Positions 33,393 through 44,949 of a stretch of 64,000 nucleotides of DNA are shown here, piece by piece (the stretch's first letter is position 1; every line of letters begins with the position of its first letter). The DNA comes from Chloranthus sessilifolius. Lineage: Eukaryota > Streptophyta > Magnoliopsida > Chloranthales > Chloranthaceae. Under the pieces are notes generated by a model that saw only the letters and a list, made by a program, of their open reading frames with translations, did not search any database and was not told where the DNA came from. Position numbers and translations under genes: made by a program. The stretch covers positions 13,792,088 through 13,856,087 of the forward strand of contig CM037593.1 of NCBI GenBank assembly GCA_021018995.1. Direction: 5' to 3'.

Positions 33393-34364
33393 TGACGCGG
33401 GACAAATGCTAAAATCCTAATATGCAAATTTGGGATTAACTTTTAGAATGAATTGAATAGCGAAAATATTCAAAATCAAACAGCACATAAAATTAATTCA
33501 ATGAAATTCATAAAACAATTAGATTAATCAGCTTTAGCGTCTGAATGCGTGAAAATTTTCCCGATCTAGAAAAACGGCTCCGATGAAGGAACTCGGAATT
33601 CGTTCTAGTTTAGGGTATCAAGCGATAATTGCAATATCGGATCTTGACTCCTCGGGGATTTTGAGATTTTGTTCTTTTATCAAAGGATATAGGGAAGATA
33701 TTACCTGACAACAACTAGAGAAAGATAAAATAAAAGGATAGATTCTAAGGCTTCACACCAAGGGTTTTCCGAAGCTTCACACCACATTTCGCTTGTCAAA
33801 CGCACCATTCCTCAGAGTTTGAAGGATTCACTCCCTCGATTGAAAACTTTTCACAAGCTCTCTGGGGTTTGCACAAAAGCAACTCTCTTTCATTCAATAT
33901 CAATAATCAATTCCCAATAAAGTGTTTACAATGCCTTTATATAGGCTAAGAAAACCCTAAAACGAATATTAACTAAAAGACAAATATACCCTTAAAACTA
34001 AAATTCGAATTTAAAAGTTTAAAGCAACTAAAACTGCTCGGCGCGATTTCGATCGATCGAAATCGAAAATCGTTCAATTGAAATTGAATTTTGTTCGATC
34101 AAAATTTTCGATCGCAATTTTGATCGATCGAAATTGAAAATCGTTCGATCGAAATTCTCATATACATAAAATATCGCCGTTGACATTCGATCGATCAAAA
34201 TAGGGATTTGATCGATCGAAATTTTCGATCGATTGAATTCGCCAAGTTCGATCTATTCTTCAGATTTTCGTCTTCACGCCTAGTTCTGGTTTTCGCTCTG
34301 CTTCTTCTTGGCTGGAAAATTTGCTGCGGCTCGAAACTACGGCTCTTGACTTTGGCGTCCCGCA
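33393..34364 (-). repeat. 5' LTR of the gag-only element
   Basis: Matches 30595-31586 apart from scattered substitutions and small indels (for example a 9-bp repeat at 33660). The palindromic GATCGATC block is at 34046-34235. Confidence 0.8.
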
Positions 34365-34450
34365 GTCATTTTGACCCTTTTCCATTCTCAATAATTGTTG
34401 GAATTCAACTTGAGAGTGGTAATAGTAGTCGGTAAATTTTCACCGCTCAT
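34365..34450 (-). pseudogene. Copia-1 gag, first codons
   Basis: From an ATG at 34450: MSGENLPTTITTLKLNSNNY, which is the typical start of Copia gag, then cut by the LTR at 34364. The remainder lies at 30594 and below. Confidence 0.7.
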
Positions 34451-35191
34451 GTTCTTGTAGGCCTCGATCATTTTGACCAATAATTTCAATCAACAGAAAA
34501 TAAATCAAACAATCACGTAACCAACTCTTCTATAGTCGAGAAGGAGATAGAAAACATCAAGCAAGTGCACACAAGATACTTGTGCAGCCCCGATATTTAT
34601 ATTTGTAGGCAGCCATAAAACAACGAAGAAAAATATGACGAAGCCTCAGTGAAGAGCCAACGGAAAAAAATATGGAAAAAAGGCACAATTGTTACTACAC
34701 GAAAGCACTTAACCTCTGTGGTGCATTAGCAGCAATGAAACCAAATCTTCGCAGCCCAAATCGTCTCAATTGAGAGCAAGTAGGACATTGAAACCAGGGA
34801 AGTGGTGCAACGGAAACCCAAAGCAATGCGGCGATCACCGGAAAAAATAACACAACTCCTTCAAAACTGCATGGAAGATGTTGTGGCTGGTACCAAAAGA
34901 ATCCAAAGGGAATTCTGATCCTTCCCAAATCAGCAAAAATGGTTGCAGGGAAGCCTCAAAAATCGTGGAGCACAGAAACCTAGAAAGGAGAATGAAGCAC
35001 AGTACCAAAAGGGGCCTTCGAAACAACTTACTAGAGGCCTTGGATCAAAACGCCACAGAAGGAAAAAGTACTCGCCATCAAAAAAAGATTCCTACAATAT
35101 AAGGTTTGTAGGACTTTGGGTCAACTGGTTTGACCAGCTGAGGTCATCATGATGATGATCTCAGCATAAGGAGGGGCAGTCACAGGTTCAG
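34451..35191 (-). other. Copia-1 5' leader
   Basis: Untranslated region between the primer-binding site and gag. Short open frames on both strands have no family resemblance. Confidence 0.5.
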
Positions 35192-35209
35192 GTTACTGCT
35201 CTGATACCA
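35192..35209 (-). other. Copia-1 primer-binding site
   Basis: On the - strand it reads TGGTATCAGAGCAGTAAC, the usual plant Copia site for initiator tRNA-Met. It directly follows the 5' LTR. Confidence 0.85.
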
Positions 35210-35419
35210 AGATGAATTTGATGGTATTAGGGTTAGATTAGTGCTATTAGGTTTAGGTTAGAAGAGAGAGACAAATGAGAAGATAGAAAAGAGAAGAAGG
35301 CTTAGCGAGTTAGACAATCTCACTAGCATTAATATTAAGTGAAATAAGAAGAGGAGATACATACACACCCAATATTATTAGATACACCCCATATACTAAT
35401 ACTACTAACATTGCTAACA
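35210..35419 (-). repeat. Copia-1 5' LTR
   Basis: Partner of 24618-24842. The outer end has a short internal duplication (ctaacattgctaaca) absent from the other LTR. Confidence 0.8.
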
Positions 35420-35424
35420 TTGTT

Positions 35425-36415
35425 GAGTGTTATAAAGCTCTCCTTGTGGCCCAAGGATTTACTTGCTAGGATTGGATTTCACTGCAACATTTCCCCAGTT
35501 GCTAAGTTCACCTCTATTAGTCTCATCGTCTGTTTAGCGTCGTGTTACCATTGACCCTTATATAAGCTAGATGTTAAAATGCCTTCATGGGCATTTGATT
35601 GATAATATCTACATGGACCCTCCCCTCCCCCCAACCCGACTTTCGTCTTCATGGGGGGTATTATGGAAATGTTTAGGCCCTTCACAAATCAATTTGTGGA
35701 TTGAAGTGATCTCCTTGTGCTTGGTTTGAACGATATGGTGTAGTTGTTCTTACAATGGGTTTTATCTGCTGCTACTCAGACTACACATGCTTGATTAATA
35801 TTTTGTCAGGAAGCTTGAGTACTATCTTATTAGTGTATGTAGATAACTTTATAGTCACATGTGATGTTGCTGCCTTTATCACTCATGTAAAGGCAGAATT
35901 GAGCCAAGCATTTTGAGGTTGAAGATTTGAGTCATCTTCTATTCTGTCTGCGTATAGTGATGATTGTTCTCCTCATGGAATATCCCCCTCATAGAGGAAA
36001 TATGCCATTGATTTTCTGTGGGACAATGGTATGCTTGGATGTAGATCTGCCAAGAGATCTTAAACACCATCTTGATGTTGATATTGGAGACCCTCTTTTA
36101 AACCCATCCGAGTTTCAGTGCTTTGTTAGGTGCCTTTCTTTTTAACACGTTGTCAGACCTCATGTTTGTCGTCTCATTTACCAGTTAATACAATGATGGC
36201 GGTTATGTTGGGGATTCTACTGATTGTCGTTCTACCTCCAGATATTGAACTTTCTTGGAGGTAACCTGGTGCTGGGGAAGAGTAAGAAACAACATGTAGT
36301 CTCAAAATCTAGTGTTAACTTTTGAGTAGAGAGCCATGACACATGACACATGTGAGGTCTTATGGCTTCGCTCCGCTCCCTTCTCCCTGAGCTTGAATCA
36401 GAAGAGTTTTGTGAT
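35425..36415 (+). pseudogene. Old Copia element, second part (reverse transcriptase and RNase H)
   Basis: Continues the RT interrupted at 24612: YKALLVAQGFT, then many shifts. LLVYVDNFIVTCDVAAF (about 35830) is the catalytic strand with Asn in place of the second Asp. RNase H remnants include DSTDCRSTSRY and FLGGNLVLGKSKKQHVVSKS (36205-36320). Heavily mutated, so much older than Copia-1. Confidence 0.75.
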
Positions 36416-36618
36416 TAGTTGTTTTAGGGTTTAGGTTAATGGTATTAGGGTTAGGTTTAGAGAAGAAGAGTAGAGGCGAAAGAAGAGAGAAATAGTGAGA
36501 AGGCTCTCCCCCTCAAGCTGGGGCATGCATATTGACCATGCCTAGCTTTACAAGAACATCTCTAAGAATATTAGGCCCAACAGCCTTGGTCATAAGATCT
36601 GCAAATGCAAGCTGTTGA

Positions 36619-37681
36619 TAGGGGTGTTATCGGGTCGGTTTTGGGGTAGAACCGAAACTGAACCGATAACTATCGGTTTCTATTTTATGAAGCTGAAACC
36701 GAAACCGAACCGATAAGGGTCAAAACCGGAACCGAACCGATAGTTATCGGTTCGGTCGGTTTTCAGTTTCTAAACCTCAATTTAAATTTTATTTATTTAT
36801 TAGGAAGCCATTGCCAATTCATAAGAGTCAGATCACTGAAGACTCTGTAGGTTGTTGCCTATATTGCTAATTCACCATTAACCATCCAAAGTAGGTGATT
36901 GATCAGATGACTAAGAACATTTTCAAGAAATTAATGCACCTATCGGACAGTCAGATCGATGGGCAAATGCACCGATTATTAGTGCACACTAGAAGGTCTC
37001 GACGACATGAATCCATACAGTAGTACAGTTCAATCATTCACAGGTAGGCCACCATTCGATAGAAGACAACCTGACAGTAGAATGTCAAACAACCCTAACC
37101 ATCTAATTGCATGTCAAATTTTAGACAGTTGATCATAAAATTTTCAACTATCCATTTAACAATCCTCTGATATGTGAAATGTCCAGCATTTTTCAAATGC
37201 ATGATATGGGTTGCCAACATGTATCGTTCAGATCGACAAGATTCATGACACATGACCCTTCATAGCTATTTCATATCTTCATTACATTACAACTTGTATA
37301 TATATGCAGATTTTTTGCATAAAGAGAGAAAGCATAAATCAAAACAGAGAACCTAAATGATTGAAGCATATTTTCCACAAACCAATTCAGAAGGCAATGC
37401 ATGAACAAGATCCATCTAAATACATGCATGCAGATAATAGAAAAATCATATCGAGATCCCAAAACTTCACAGAACCACAATCTCAGGCATGTACCACTAT
37501 CGTTTTCTTATCGATTCGGTTTCAGTTTTTTAATGTTAAAACCGAAACCGAACTGATAACTATCGGTTTCTATTTTTCGAAACCAAAACCGAACTGATAT
37601 GTCCCAAAACCGAAACCAAACTGAAATTCGGGTCGGTTTCGGTCGGTTTGGTCGGTTCGGGTCGGTTTCTGCACAACCCTA
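36619..37681. mobile_element. hAT-type element rich in CCGAAACCGA (1063 bp)
   Basis: Starts TAGGGGTGTTATCGG and ends, inverted, TAGGGTTGTGCAG. It is flanked by GCTGTTGA on both sides (36611-36618, 37682-37689). The subterminal zones repeat accgaaaccgaac and its inverse many times. The centre is unrelated filler and there is no transposase. Confidence 0.85.
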
Positions 37682-38145
37682 GCTGTTGAGAGGATTTAAC
37701 ATCAATCAGAATAAGTGTCTGGTCCCATACTTTCTCTCGAACAAAATGAATATCAACCTCAATATGCCTAGTCTGCTCATAAAGAACAAAGTCAGAAGAA
37801 ATCTTTTGTACAACCTCATTGTTAGAGTGAAGAGGAACACAATAAAAAATAGGATAACCAAGCTCAGATAGAGGAGAACACAACCACAATATTTCACATA
37901 TGCCATGTGCTATGACCTTGTACTCGGCCTCTACACTAGATTTAGATACAACAAGTTGCTTCTTGCTCTTCCAAGCAATCAAGTTGCCTCCTAAAAAGAT
38001 GCAATATCTAGAAATAGACCGACGATCAGTAATAGATCCAACCCAATCGACATTAGTGCATACTGAGATGCTCATAGGACCACAAGAGCGATATATCAAT
38101 CCAAGCCTAGTTGGGGTTGATATATCTAAGAATATGATGAACAAC
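37682..38145 (-). pseudogene. Copia-2 RNase H
   Basis: Contains DWVGSITDRRSISRYCIFLG, NLIAWKSKKQLVVSKSSVEA, an LHSNNEVVQKISSDF segment (catalytic Asp changed to Ser/Asn context) and TRHIEVDIHFVREKVW. The frame is largely open but enters the hAT element at its C-terminus. Confidence 0.75.
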
Positions 38146-39629
38146 TAGTGGCGGAACCAGGATTTTCATCCAGCCGGGGCGTAGAATTAGATTTAATTTT
38201 TTTATAAATTAATTAATAATTATTTGTTTATAAAATATAATTTTCATCAAAATTGTGTACAAAAAAGGAACTTTTCATTAACAAGATATTAACTTGGCAT
38301 AAATAATCAAAAGCAATAACCTTAAATGCAATTCCCTATAAGCTATACAAACAAGATGGCGCATCAGACTTGATCCTATAAGAACTTCTACAAAAAATCA
38401 GAAAATTACATATTAAAAACTCAATCAATACCATATAGAAAAATATCAATACATCAACAACATCAAGAACTTTAAACATATTTTCCATCAAAAGAAGGTA
38501 TAAAATATACAAAAGATAGGAATCTGTAAACCAAATTGTAAATCAGGTAAATCTTGCATCATGTAGAAGGCTGAAATCTGTGTAAGTCCTATGGATTTTA
38601 TTATAAGCTTAAAACTCTACAACACTAATATTTTGAACATAGGAGATGGCCACCACATGAGGATGAATGTGAACAGGCCATTGCATTAAGAGCTCTATCT
38701 TACTAGGTAGTAGGTACTGACACAGTGGTAATAGGTGATGAGAGTATAAACAGATTTCTATACATGTCTCAGATTTAATCACATGGGAGATCAGATCACA
38801 GGACTTTGGTAATTCACTACGATATGCCAATTAGCACCCAAGTCGAAATCAATTCGGACATACCGCAAAAGTAGACAATTCGATGGAAGCAAGGGGCTTG
38901 ACATATTAAAGAAGACACTAAAGGTTTACAGATTGGAATTTGATCATAAAGTTTATATAAACAAAATTTGAACAAATCAGCTCTAAATCCAAAACGATCC
39001 AAATACTCCACATAACAAAACTTGTCATCATCTATTCATCTTCAAGAACCTATAAATTTAAACCATAACAGATCAAAACCCTAACAGATCATACATTCAT
39101 ACTCAAAATCCACATGGACAAATACACTCTAAATGAAAAGAGAAACCAACAAACTCTAGATAACTAAACTCATCAGTCATCAGTCATCAGTCATCAATCA
39201 TCATCAATTCATCATCATCAGCCTTTTTATTCAAACAAGTCTTAACACAGAAATCACATAAAGCAGGGAGAGATTGCTTGGGTTTGGGTTTTATAATACA
39301 CATAATAGGGAAATACCCGACTTCTACTACAAGTCTACAAGCTAACTAAGAACATTATTATGCCAAAAAATCAATAGAATAGGGAAATATAATACACATA
39401 ACACAGAGAAGAGGGAGGGCTTGCTTGGGTTTTTTAGCCTTGGGCTTAGAGAGAGAAATGGAGAGGGAGAGGGACAGGAAGAAGAAGAAGATTTCTCACC
39501 TAAAAATTTGGGTGGCGGCGGCAAACGAATGGATCAGCGGTCGGAAGATGCTTGATCGGGTGACAGAGAGAGAGAGAGGGCGTTGCGGTCGCGACTCACG
39601 GTGATAGGTCGGAAGATGCTTGATCGGGC

Positions 39630-39660
<31 letters not shown>

Positions 39661-39861
39661 GTCGCGGTCGCGGACCTCGCGGCAACGAGCGGAGGGCGAC
39701 AGAGAAGAGAGAGGGAGAGGAGAAGGTTTATGAAAAACAAAGTGATTTTAAAATGGGTGCTGGTTTTAGGCTTAAACAGATATATATATTTAACAACAAA
39801 AAAAGGGCTTGATTGAGTGGGGGCGCTCGCCCGCAATTGCCCATGAATGGGTCCGCCACTG
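38146..39861. mobile_element. hAT-type element with TAGTGGCGGA/CAGTGGCGGA ends (1716 bp)
   Basis: The left end is TAGTGGCGGAACCAGGATTT and the right end, inverted, CAGTGGCGGACCCATTCATG. It is flanked by TGAACAAC on both sides (38138-38145, 39862-39869). It holds GA-rich runs at 39565-39725 and no transposase; the open frames across it are by-products. It splits the Copia-2 RNase H from its RT. Confidence 0.85.
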
Positions 39862-40640
39862 TGAACAACAACAACGTGGAGAGTGCTAGGGGCATGCATG
39901 AACTGGCTCACAAGACTAACTGCGAACATGATGCCAGGTCTCGTGAGAGTAAGATAGATCAATCTTTCCACTAATCTCTGGTACTCTTGAGGATCATGGA
40001 GCAAGGTCCCATCCTTTTGATGAATTGAAAACTTCTGATCCATAGAAGAGGTTGTTGGTTTGCAACCCAACATACCAGTATCCTGCAATAAATTAATAAC
40101 ATACTTCCATTGAGAGACAAATATTCCCTTTTATGACCTAGCAATTTCCAATCCAAGAAAGTGTTTGAGATTCCCTAGATCTTTGACTTCAAATATCTTC
40201 CCTAACTCACTCTTGGTTCAATTGATAAAGGCATGATCATCACCAGTAAGAATGTTGTCCACATAAACAAGTAGAATGACACGACTGGAAGGGCTAGAGT
40301 GATAAAAAATGTGTGATATGAGTGACATCTTTGGAATCCTGAATCAACAACTCTACTGAAGTGAGGAAACCATGCCTTGGGAGACTGCTTTAACGCATAT
40401 ATAAATTTCCAAAGGTGGCAAACATCGGTAGACTCCCCCTGAAGCTGGAAGCCACGAGGGGGGTCCATATAGACCACCCTTTGCATAGTAGCAAGGGATA
40501 AAAGAAATTGCATTGAAGTCAATTTGGCTACCGGAGCAAACGTAGCCTCATAATCGATCCCATGGGTTTGAGTGAATCCTTTTGCAACCAATTGAGCTTC
40601 ATATCGAGAAACAGAACCATCTGGTTTAACTCTGCATAGG
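39862..40640 (-). pseudogene. Copia-2 reverse transcriptase
   Basis: From the 5' side: [34 protein letters not shown], then a direct jump to VVYMDPPRGFQLQGES. The NAFLHGDL segment between them is deleted. The catalytic strand reads VYVDNILTG, with Asn for the second Asp. It ends with RLIYLTLTRPGIMFAVSLVS next to the hAT element. Confidence 0.8.
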
Positions 40641-40744
40641 TGGTGAAAATAACCACCTATGCAGGCCTCAAACTAATAATATTTGAGAGACGTGGGCATG
40701 ACCTACACAGCTGCTCCATTTATCTTCTTTTTATTTATTTTTAT

Positions 40745-41214
40745 CATATATGGACCCACGGAAGGGTGACCCTATGTGGGTCTCTAAGATGGAGAGAGAG
40801 AGAGAGAGAGAATGGGACCCATGCAGGGGTGACCCTACGCGGTCTTAGTGAGAGAAGGATAGAAAAGGAGATAAAGAAAGAAACAAAGAAGAGAGAGGGA
40901 ATGGGACCCACACAGGGGTGACCCTGCGTGGGTTTTAGGGAGAGAGAGTGGGAGAAAGAGAGAAGAGAGGGAGAAAGTAGGGAGAAAGATGGAAGCCCTA
41001 CGTGGGTCTCTTTTAGAGAGAGAAAGAAAGAAGGGAGAGAGAAAGCGCCCACGTAGGTGCCCCTGTGTAGATCTTAGAGAGAGAAAAGAGAGAAAAAAGG
41101 AAGAAAAAGAAGAGAGAGATAAAGAAAGAAGGGAGAGAACCCATGCAGGTGACCTGCGTGGGTCTTAGAGAGATAAAGAAAAAGAAGAGAAAAAAATAAA
41201 GAGGGACCCACGCA

Positions 41215-41267
<53 letters not shown>

Positions 41268-41360
41268 GAAGGCCCACTTAGGGGTGACCTTGAGTGGGTT
41301 ATAGAGAGAGAAAGAGGGAGAGAGAATGGACCCATGTACAAGGTCCATTTTGCGTGGGCC
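40745..41360. repeat. GA-rich minisatellite with palindromic ACCCACGCAGGG core
   Basis: About nine units of 60-90 bp. Each has a core like ACCCACGCAGGGGTGACCCT followed by gcgtgggt, which can fold on itself, then a gagagaga spacer of variable length. A pure (GA)n run lies at 41217-41262. Long open frames on both strands over this stretch are repeat by-products. Confidence 0.8.
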
Positions 41361-42238
41361 ACTTCTACTCTAAGTAGAAGTTATTTTTTATATAAATAGG
41401 GGGTCCACCTCTTTTATCTTCCATCCCAAATTTTCTTTCCTTCTTCAAGTTCTAGAAATAGAAGGAAAATTTCTCGAAATTTAAGGCTTCCAAAAAACTG
41501 TGTCAACAATCCTTAGTAGTAAATACTCAAATGTCAATAGTCTTATGGAAACTAAATTAATTTGATACTGACTAGTCATGAGCTCAGTTGGATTGTTACA
41601 TTACCGCATGGAGTAGAGTCAAATTTCTCCTTAAAGTGAATATGCACAAGGTGTATGATTATGTTGCATTTTCTTGATCATCTATTGGGAATGATGGGAT
41701 TCACTATCTCTTGGCGAAATTGGATGAGATTGTGTTACCCTTTAGTGTGGTTTCCTTTGTTGATCAACGGGTCTCCTTATGGTTCCTTTGGAAGCTATTG
41801 GGAATTAAGCCAAGGGGACCCTTATCTTCTCTCCCTGTTACCATAGTGTTAGAATTCTAGTTCATGATGAAGTGTTGGAAATCACTACCCTCCAATTTGC
41901 ATATAACATCATATTTGGCATAGGGCTAGTGTCAGGAAGACAACCTACTTTAAAAAACCCATTGTATCATTTTTAGTAAGTCATAGTTGTGACATAAGCA
42001 GAGCCCAAAATCACGGAATTAAAGGCAAGGAAGAAGATGATGATCTTCATATTTTGTAATATAAACTCACATAGCAAGCACTAGGGGATGTAAAATTGGT
42101 TGACTTCCAATAACATACCTTGGTATACCTCTATATATCAAAAAGTCACTGGTGGGGGAAGATTTGAAAGGAAGCAAGCTTCTTTGAAGAGCTATCTAAT
42201 CCATGTTTGTGCTAGAGTTACCCTTATTAAGTTGCCTC

Positions 42239-42453
42239 TGTTAGTATCCTTGTATTAATGTTGATGGGTTTTATTAGTCACAGTGGTGTGTGTTATGCAT
42301 ATTTTATGTGTATGTAATATCTGAAGATTTAATATAAAGCCTAGTGAGGATTATTTTCTCACTAAGTCATTTCTTCCCCTAATTCTATTCTCCTTCATGA
42401 TCTACCTCATTAATCCTAACTCCACCCTAAAAATCCTAATACATCTACACATC
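42239..42453 (+). mobile_element. Candidate solo LTR of a Copia-1-like family
   Basis: Starts TGTTAGTATCCTTGTATTAA and ends near AATCCTAATACATCTACA. The layout and phrases resemble the Copia-1 LTR in the opposite orientation. It interrupts the LINE thumb segment. No clean flanking duplication was seen. Confidence 0.4.
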
Positions 42454-44168
42454 ATCTCCTTGGAATGGGAGGAGTGCCCGCCATAACTTTTAGCTTATAT
42501 ATTGGTATGTCGTTGTAGGTTGAAGACATTCGGTGGTTTGGATATGAGGTTTATGGATAGGAATTTGTAAGCATCTTGGTGTTGAATCGTTAAGGAGAAG
42601 TATGCATGAAAGCTGGGAGAGTGAGTGATAAATTTTCGGTTGATATAGAGTACTTAGAATTTTGGAGAGTTGTGTATTTGTTGAAAATTGTTTTGTAATT
42701 TCCGCATTGCCACGGGAAACCAAGTACTTTTTTGGGAAAATGTGCATTGATCTATCTTTTACAAATCATTCGAAGCCTTTATTTAGGCTTTTGACAAAGG
42801 GAAGAGTTTATGGTTAATGAGTTTATGAAACCAACGATTGATGGCTCGGTCACTTGGAACATTCTTCTTCAGAAAAACCTTAATGATGAAGGATTTATTC
42901 TTCAGGTAAAACTTTTGGGCAATTTGAATTATGATGAATTGGAAAAATTTATCCATCTAGCTTATTTTTGGTAGTATCTCTCCATGTTTGTGTTGTGTGG
43001 TAGATTAGGTTTAAAGGAGTATGTTTGCGAATGATGTAGTGATGATTGACTGGACATAACGAGTAAATGATAAGTTACTACTTTGGAGACAGTTCTTACA
43101 ATTAAGAGGTTTAACAATTAGCAAAAAAAAAAAGGAATAAATTCATGGAGTGCAAAATTGGTGTACAAGGCATAGAGGATCATTTGGTTAAGTAGAAAAC
43201 CATTTAATGCCACTGCCACATTATTATAAATTTGGTATTTTAGCTCCACTATACAACCAAGTGATGGGTTTGAGGAGATCTCAAACATGATCGATGCAGT
43301 GTGGATGAGTGGAGATAGATAAGGGGTATGTTATCAATAAGGCCCTTTCAATTGAAGGGACACTTTTGTAAAATAGTGATAAGACTTGCATTATTGTGTG
43401 TGCAGAGTGTTGGGCTATGAAGAATGAATACATAAGAGGAAGTTTAGGGGTGATCCGAATGAAAGAGAAAATTAAATAATGTCATTTGAGATGGTTCTGG
43501 CATATTCATCAGAGATTTGAAACAGTCCTTGAACGAAGGATTGAAATGATACGAATGAAATGAGGAGAAGATCAAGGCTACTAAAAAATTGAGAGAGACG
43601 TAGTGAGAAATGACAGGAAAGATCGTGAGGTAATAGAGTTTAGCTTTGAACATAAATGAGTGGAGAAATAAGGCTCACATATCTAACTACCCCAATAGAT
43701 GGGACAAAACAATGATGACTAGGATAACGATTATGATGATAAGTGTCTGTGTGAATCATAGAGGAGTTTTGAGATTCTTCAAAGTGGCGTAAATTCTTGT
43801 CCACCGCTTAAAAAGGTCCCGATGTTGCATTATTAAAGTTCCTGATGGGGGAACATTCACTATTGGCTTCATATATGGGATGGAGACGTTGCACTACCTC
43901 ATTCCTTAGTCTTGCAATTTCTATGGGCGCACCATTGGCAACTTATGGGATCCTTACAAAGATTTGAAGTGAGACTCCAATGTAAAAGTGGAAAATCCTT
44001 TGGTTTGGAGGACTACTTACGTTCAAATTTATTATTCAAGCCTACTCGCCTATAATATTTCTTTGTTCATATCCTATAGAAAGTGTCGCATTGATTGAAG
44101 AGACTTTCTGGAGACTTCCTATGGGGAGTGAGGAGACCGAGCACCGATTTAAAGAGACTTCTTCTATG

Positions 44169-44251
44169 CGTAGTCACAAAGTCGGGCGTCGACAATAAAT
44201 CGGAAAGGGTCTAAGGTGGGAAAAATCAGTCAAAGTCAGAAAAAATCAAGG

Positions 44252-44289
<38 letters not shown>

Positions 44290-44581
44290 TAATATATTTG
44301 AAGTTAAACATAATGGTTTTAATGAACAAATAGTATAAAATAGGCAAAAAGAAGAAGAGCATTGTGCTCTAATACAGGCAAGCAGCAGAGAGGGTGATAG
44401 CTTTAAAAGGTTTTTTTCACTTTGTGTAAGTGAAAAAAAAAAGCGAAAATCAGACATCCCAAAATCGCCGATTAATCGGCCCAGTCACCGACTCGGCCAA
44501 CTAATCAGCGATGTAGTCAGGATGAATACAAGTCGTCGACTTTTTCCTGTTTTTTGAAAAAGTCAGACTTTTGTGACTATG
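44169..44581. mobile_element. hAT-type element with CGTAGTCACAAA ends (413 bp)
   Basis: The left end is CGTAGTCACAAAGTCGG and the right end, inverted, CATAGTCACAAAAGTCTG. It is flanked by CTTCTATG on both sides (44161-44168, 44582-44589). It contains a (TA)n run and cgattaatcggcc-type palindromic words. Same family as 61261-61951. Confidence 0.85.
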
Positions 44582-44949
44582 CTTCTATGTATAAAAGCAT
44601 GTAGATGGTTGCATGGTATATACTTTTCTACTAAAACTTAAAAACTTATTTGAGGAAGTCTACCTACAAGGGGAAGGATGAGTAGAGGATGGTGAGCACA
44701 AGTGAGTTCTCATTTGTTGCTTTCTCAATTTAGTTTCCCCATATATCGCATTATGCAAAAATTTGGTGAGTCTTCATTCCATACTGTGTCTTGGCTTTTT
44801 GTTCCTAGAGGCGGCAAAAAAAATTGATGTGAGACAATCAACGGCATATGCAATTACAAATACCCAATATTATTTATTTGTAGAAGGAATGAGGAAACAT
44901 TCAACCATCTCTTCCTACGTTGAACCACAACTAGAAAGGTGTGACATCA

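Larger units (their letters stand above)
30595..34364 (-). mobile_element. Gag-only Gypsy-type LTR element nested in Copia-1 gag
   Basis: Two LTRs (30595-31586 and 33393-34364, 992 and 972 bp) enclose about 1.8 kb. On the - strand the LTR starts TGCGGGAC and ends GTCCCGCGTCA. The primer site is TGGTATTAGAGC, directly after the 5' LTR, and a GGGGAGATT purine tract precedes the 3' LTR. The only coding region is a gag. There is no protease, RT or integrase, so it depends on another element. The flanks (taaac, gtcat) do not match, so the duplication was lost or a boundary deletion occurred. Confidence 0.8.
24618..35419 (-). mobile_element. Copia-1, LTR retrotransposon inserted into an older Copia
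   Basis: The LTRs are 24618-24842 (3') and 35210-35419 (5'). Internal order on the - strand is PBS, gag, protease, integrase, RT, RNase H and polypurine tract, the Copia order. The flanks are CTGTT (24613-24617) and TTGTT (35420-35424), a 5-bp duplication with one change. Removing the element restores the RT frame of the older Copia. Subtracting the two elements nested inside (25174-26751 and 30595-34364) leaves about 5.45 kb, a normal Copia length. Stops and frameshifts in gag, integrase and RT make it non-functional. Confidence 0.85.
36416..40640 (-). mobile_element. Copia-2 remnant, 5' truncated, broken by two hAT elements
   Basis: On the - strand it keeps RT (40640-39862), RNase H (38145-37682), a purine tract CCAGCTTGAGGGGGAGAG (36506-36523) and a short LTR piece (36416-36500). 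Gag, protease and integrase are missing. Its RNase H sequence is close to that of Copia-1, so they are sister families. Confidence 0.8.
41600..44944 (+). pseudogene. LINE (non-LTR) remnants with insertions
   Basis: The first part (41660-41830) reads DHLLGMMGFTISWRNWMRLC, INGSPYGSF and LSQGDPYLLSLLP, an L1-type RT. A piece at 42150-42238 resembles the RT thumb. A segment at 43400-43700 contains LRWFWHIHQR, the LINE C-terminal tail motif. At 44870-44940 the frame has FNHLFLR followed by TTTRK, the zinc-binding segment before RNase H. Stops and shifts are frequent. The pieces may come from more than one LINE. The 3' end continues past the solo LTR at 44950 and after the array, at 53396. Confidence 0.65.

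Noticed and set aside
39534..40088. 184-codon - strand frame beginning with Copia-like residues
   Set aside because: Only its first part is Copia-2 RT. The rest runs across the hAT boundary into GA-rich sequence, so it is a chance fusion.
40744..41399. Ser/Leu-rich and Arg/Glu-rich frames
   Set aside because: Products of GA/CT repeats in the minisatellite; no stable composition outside the repeat.
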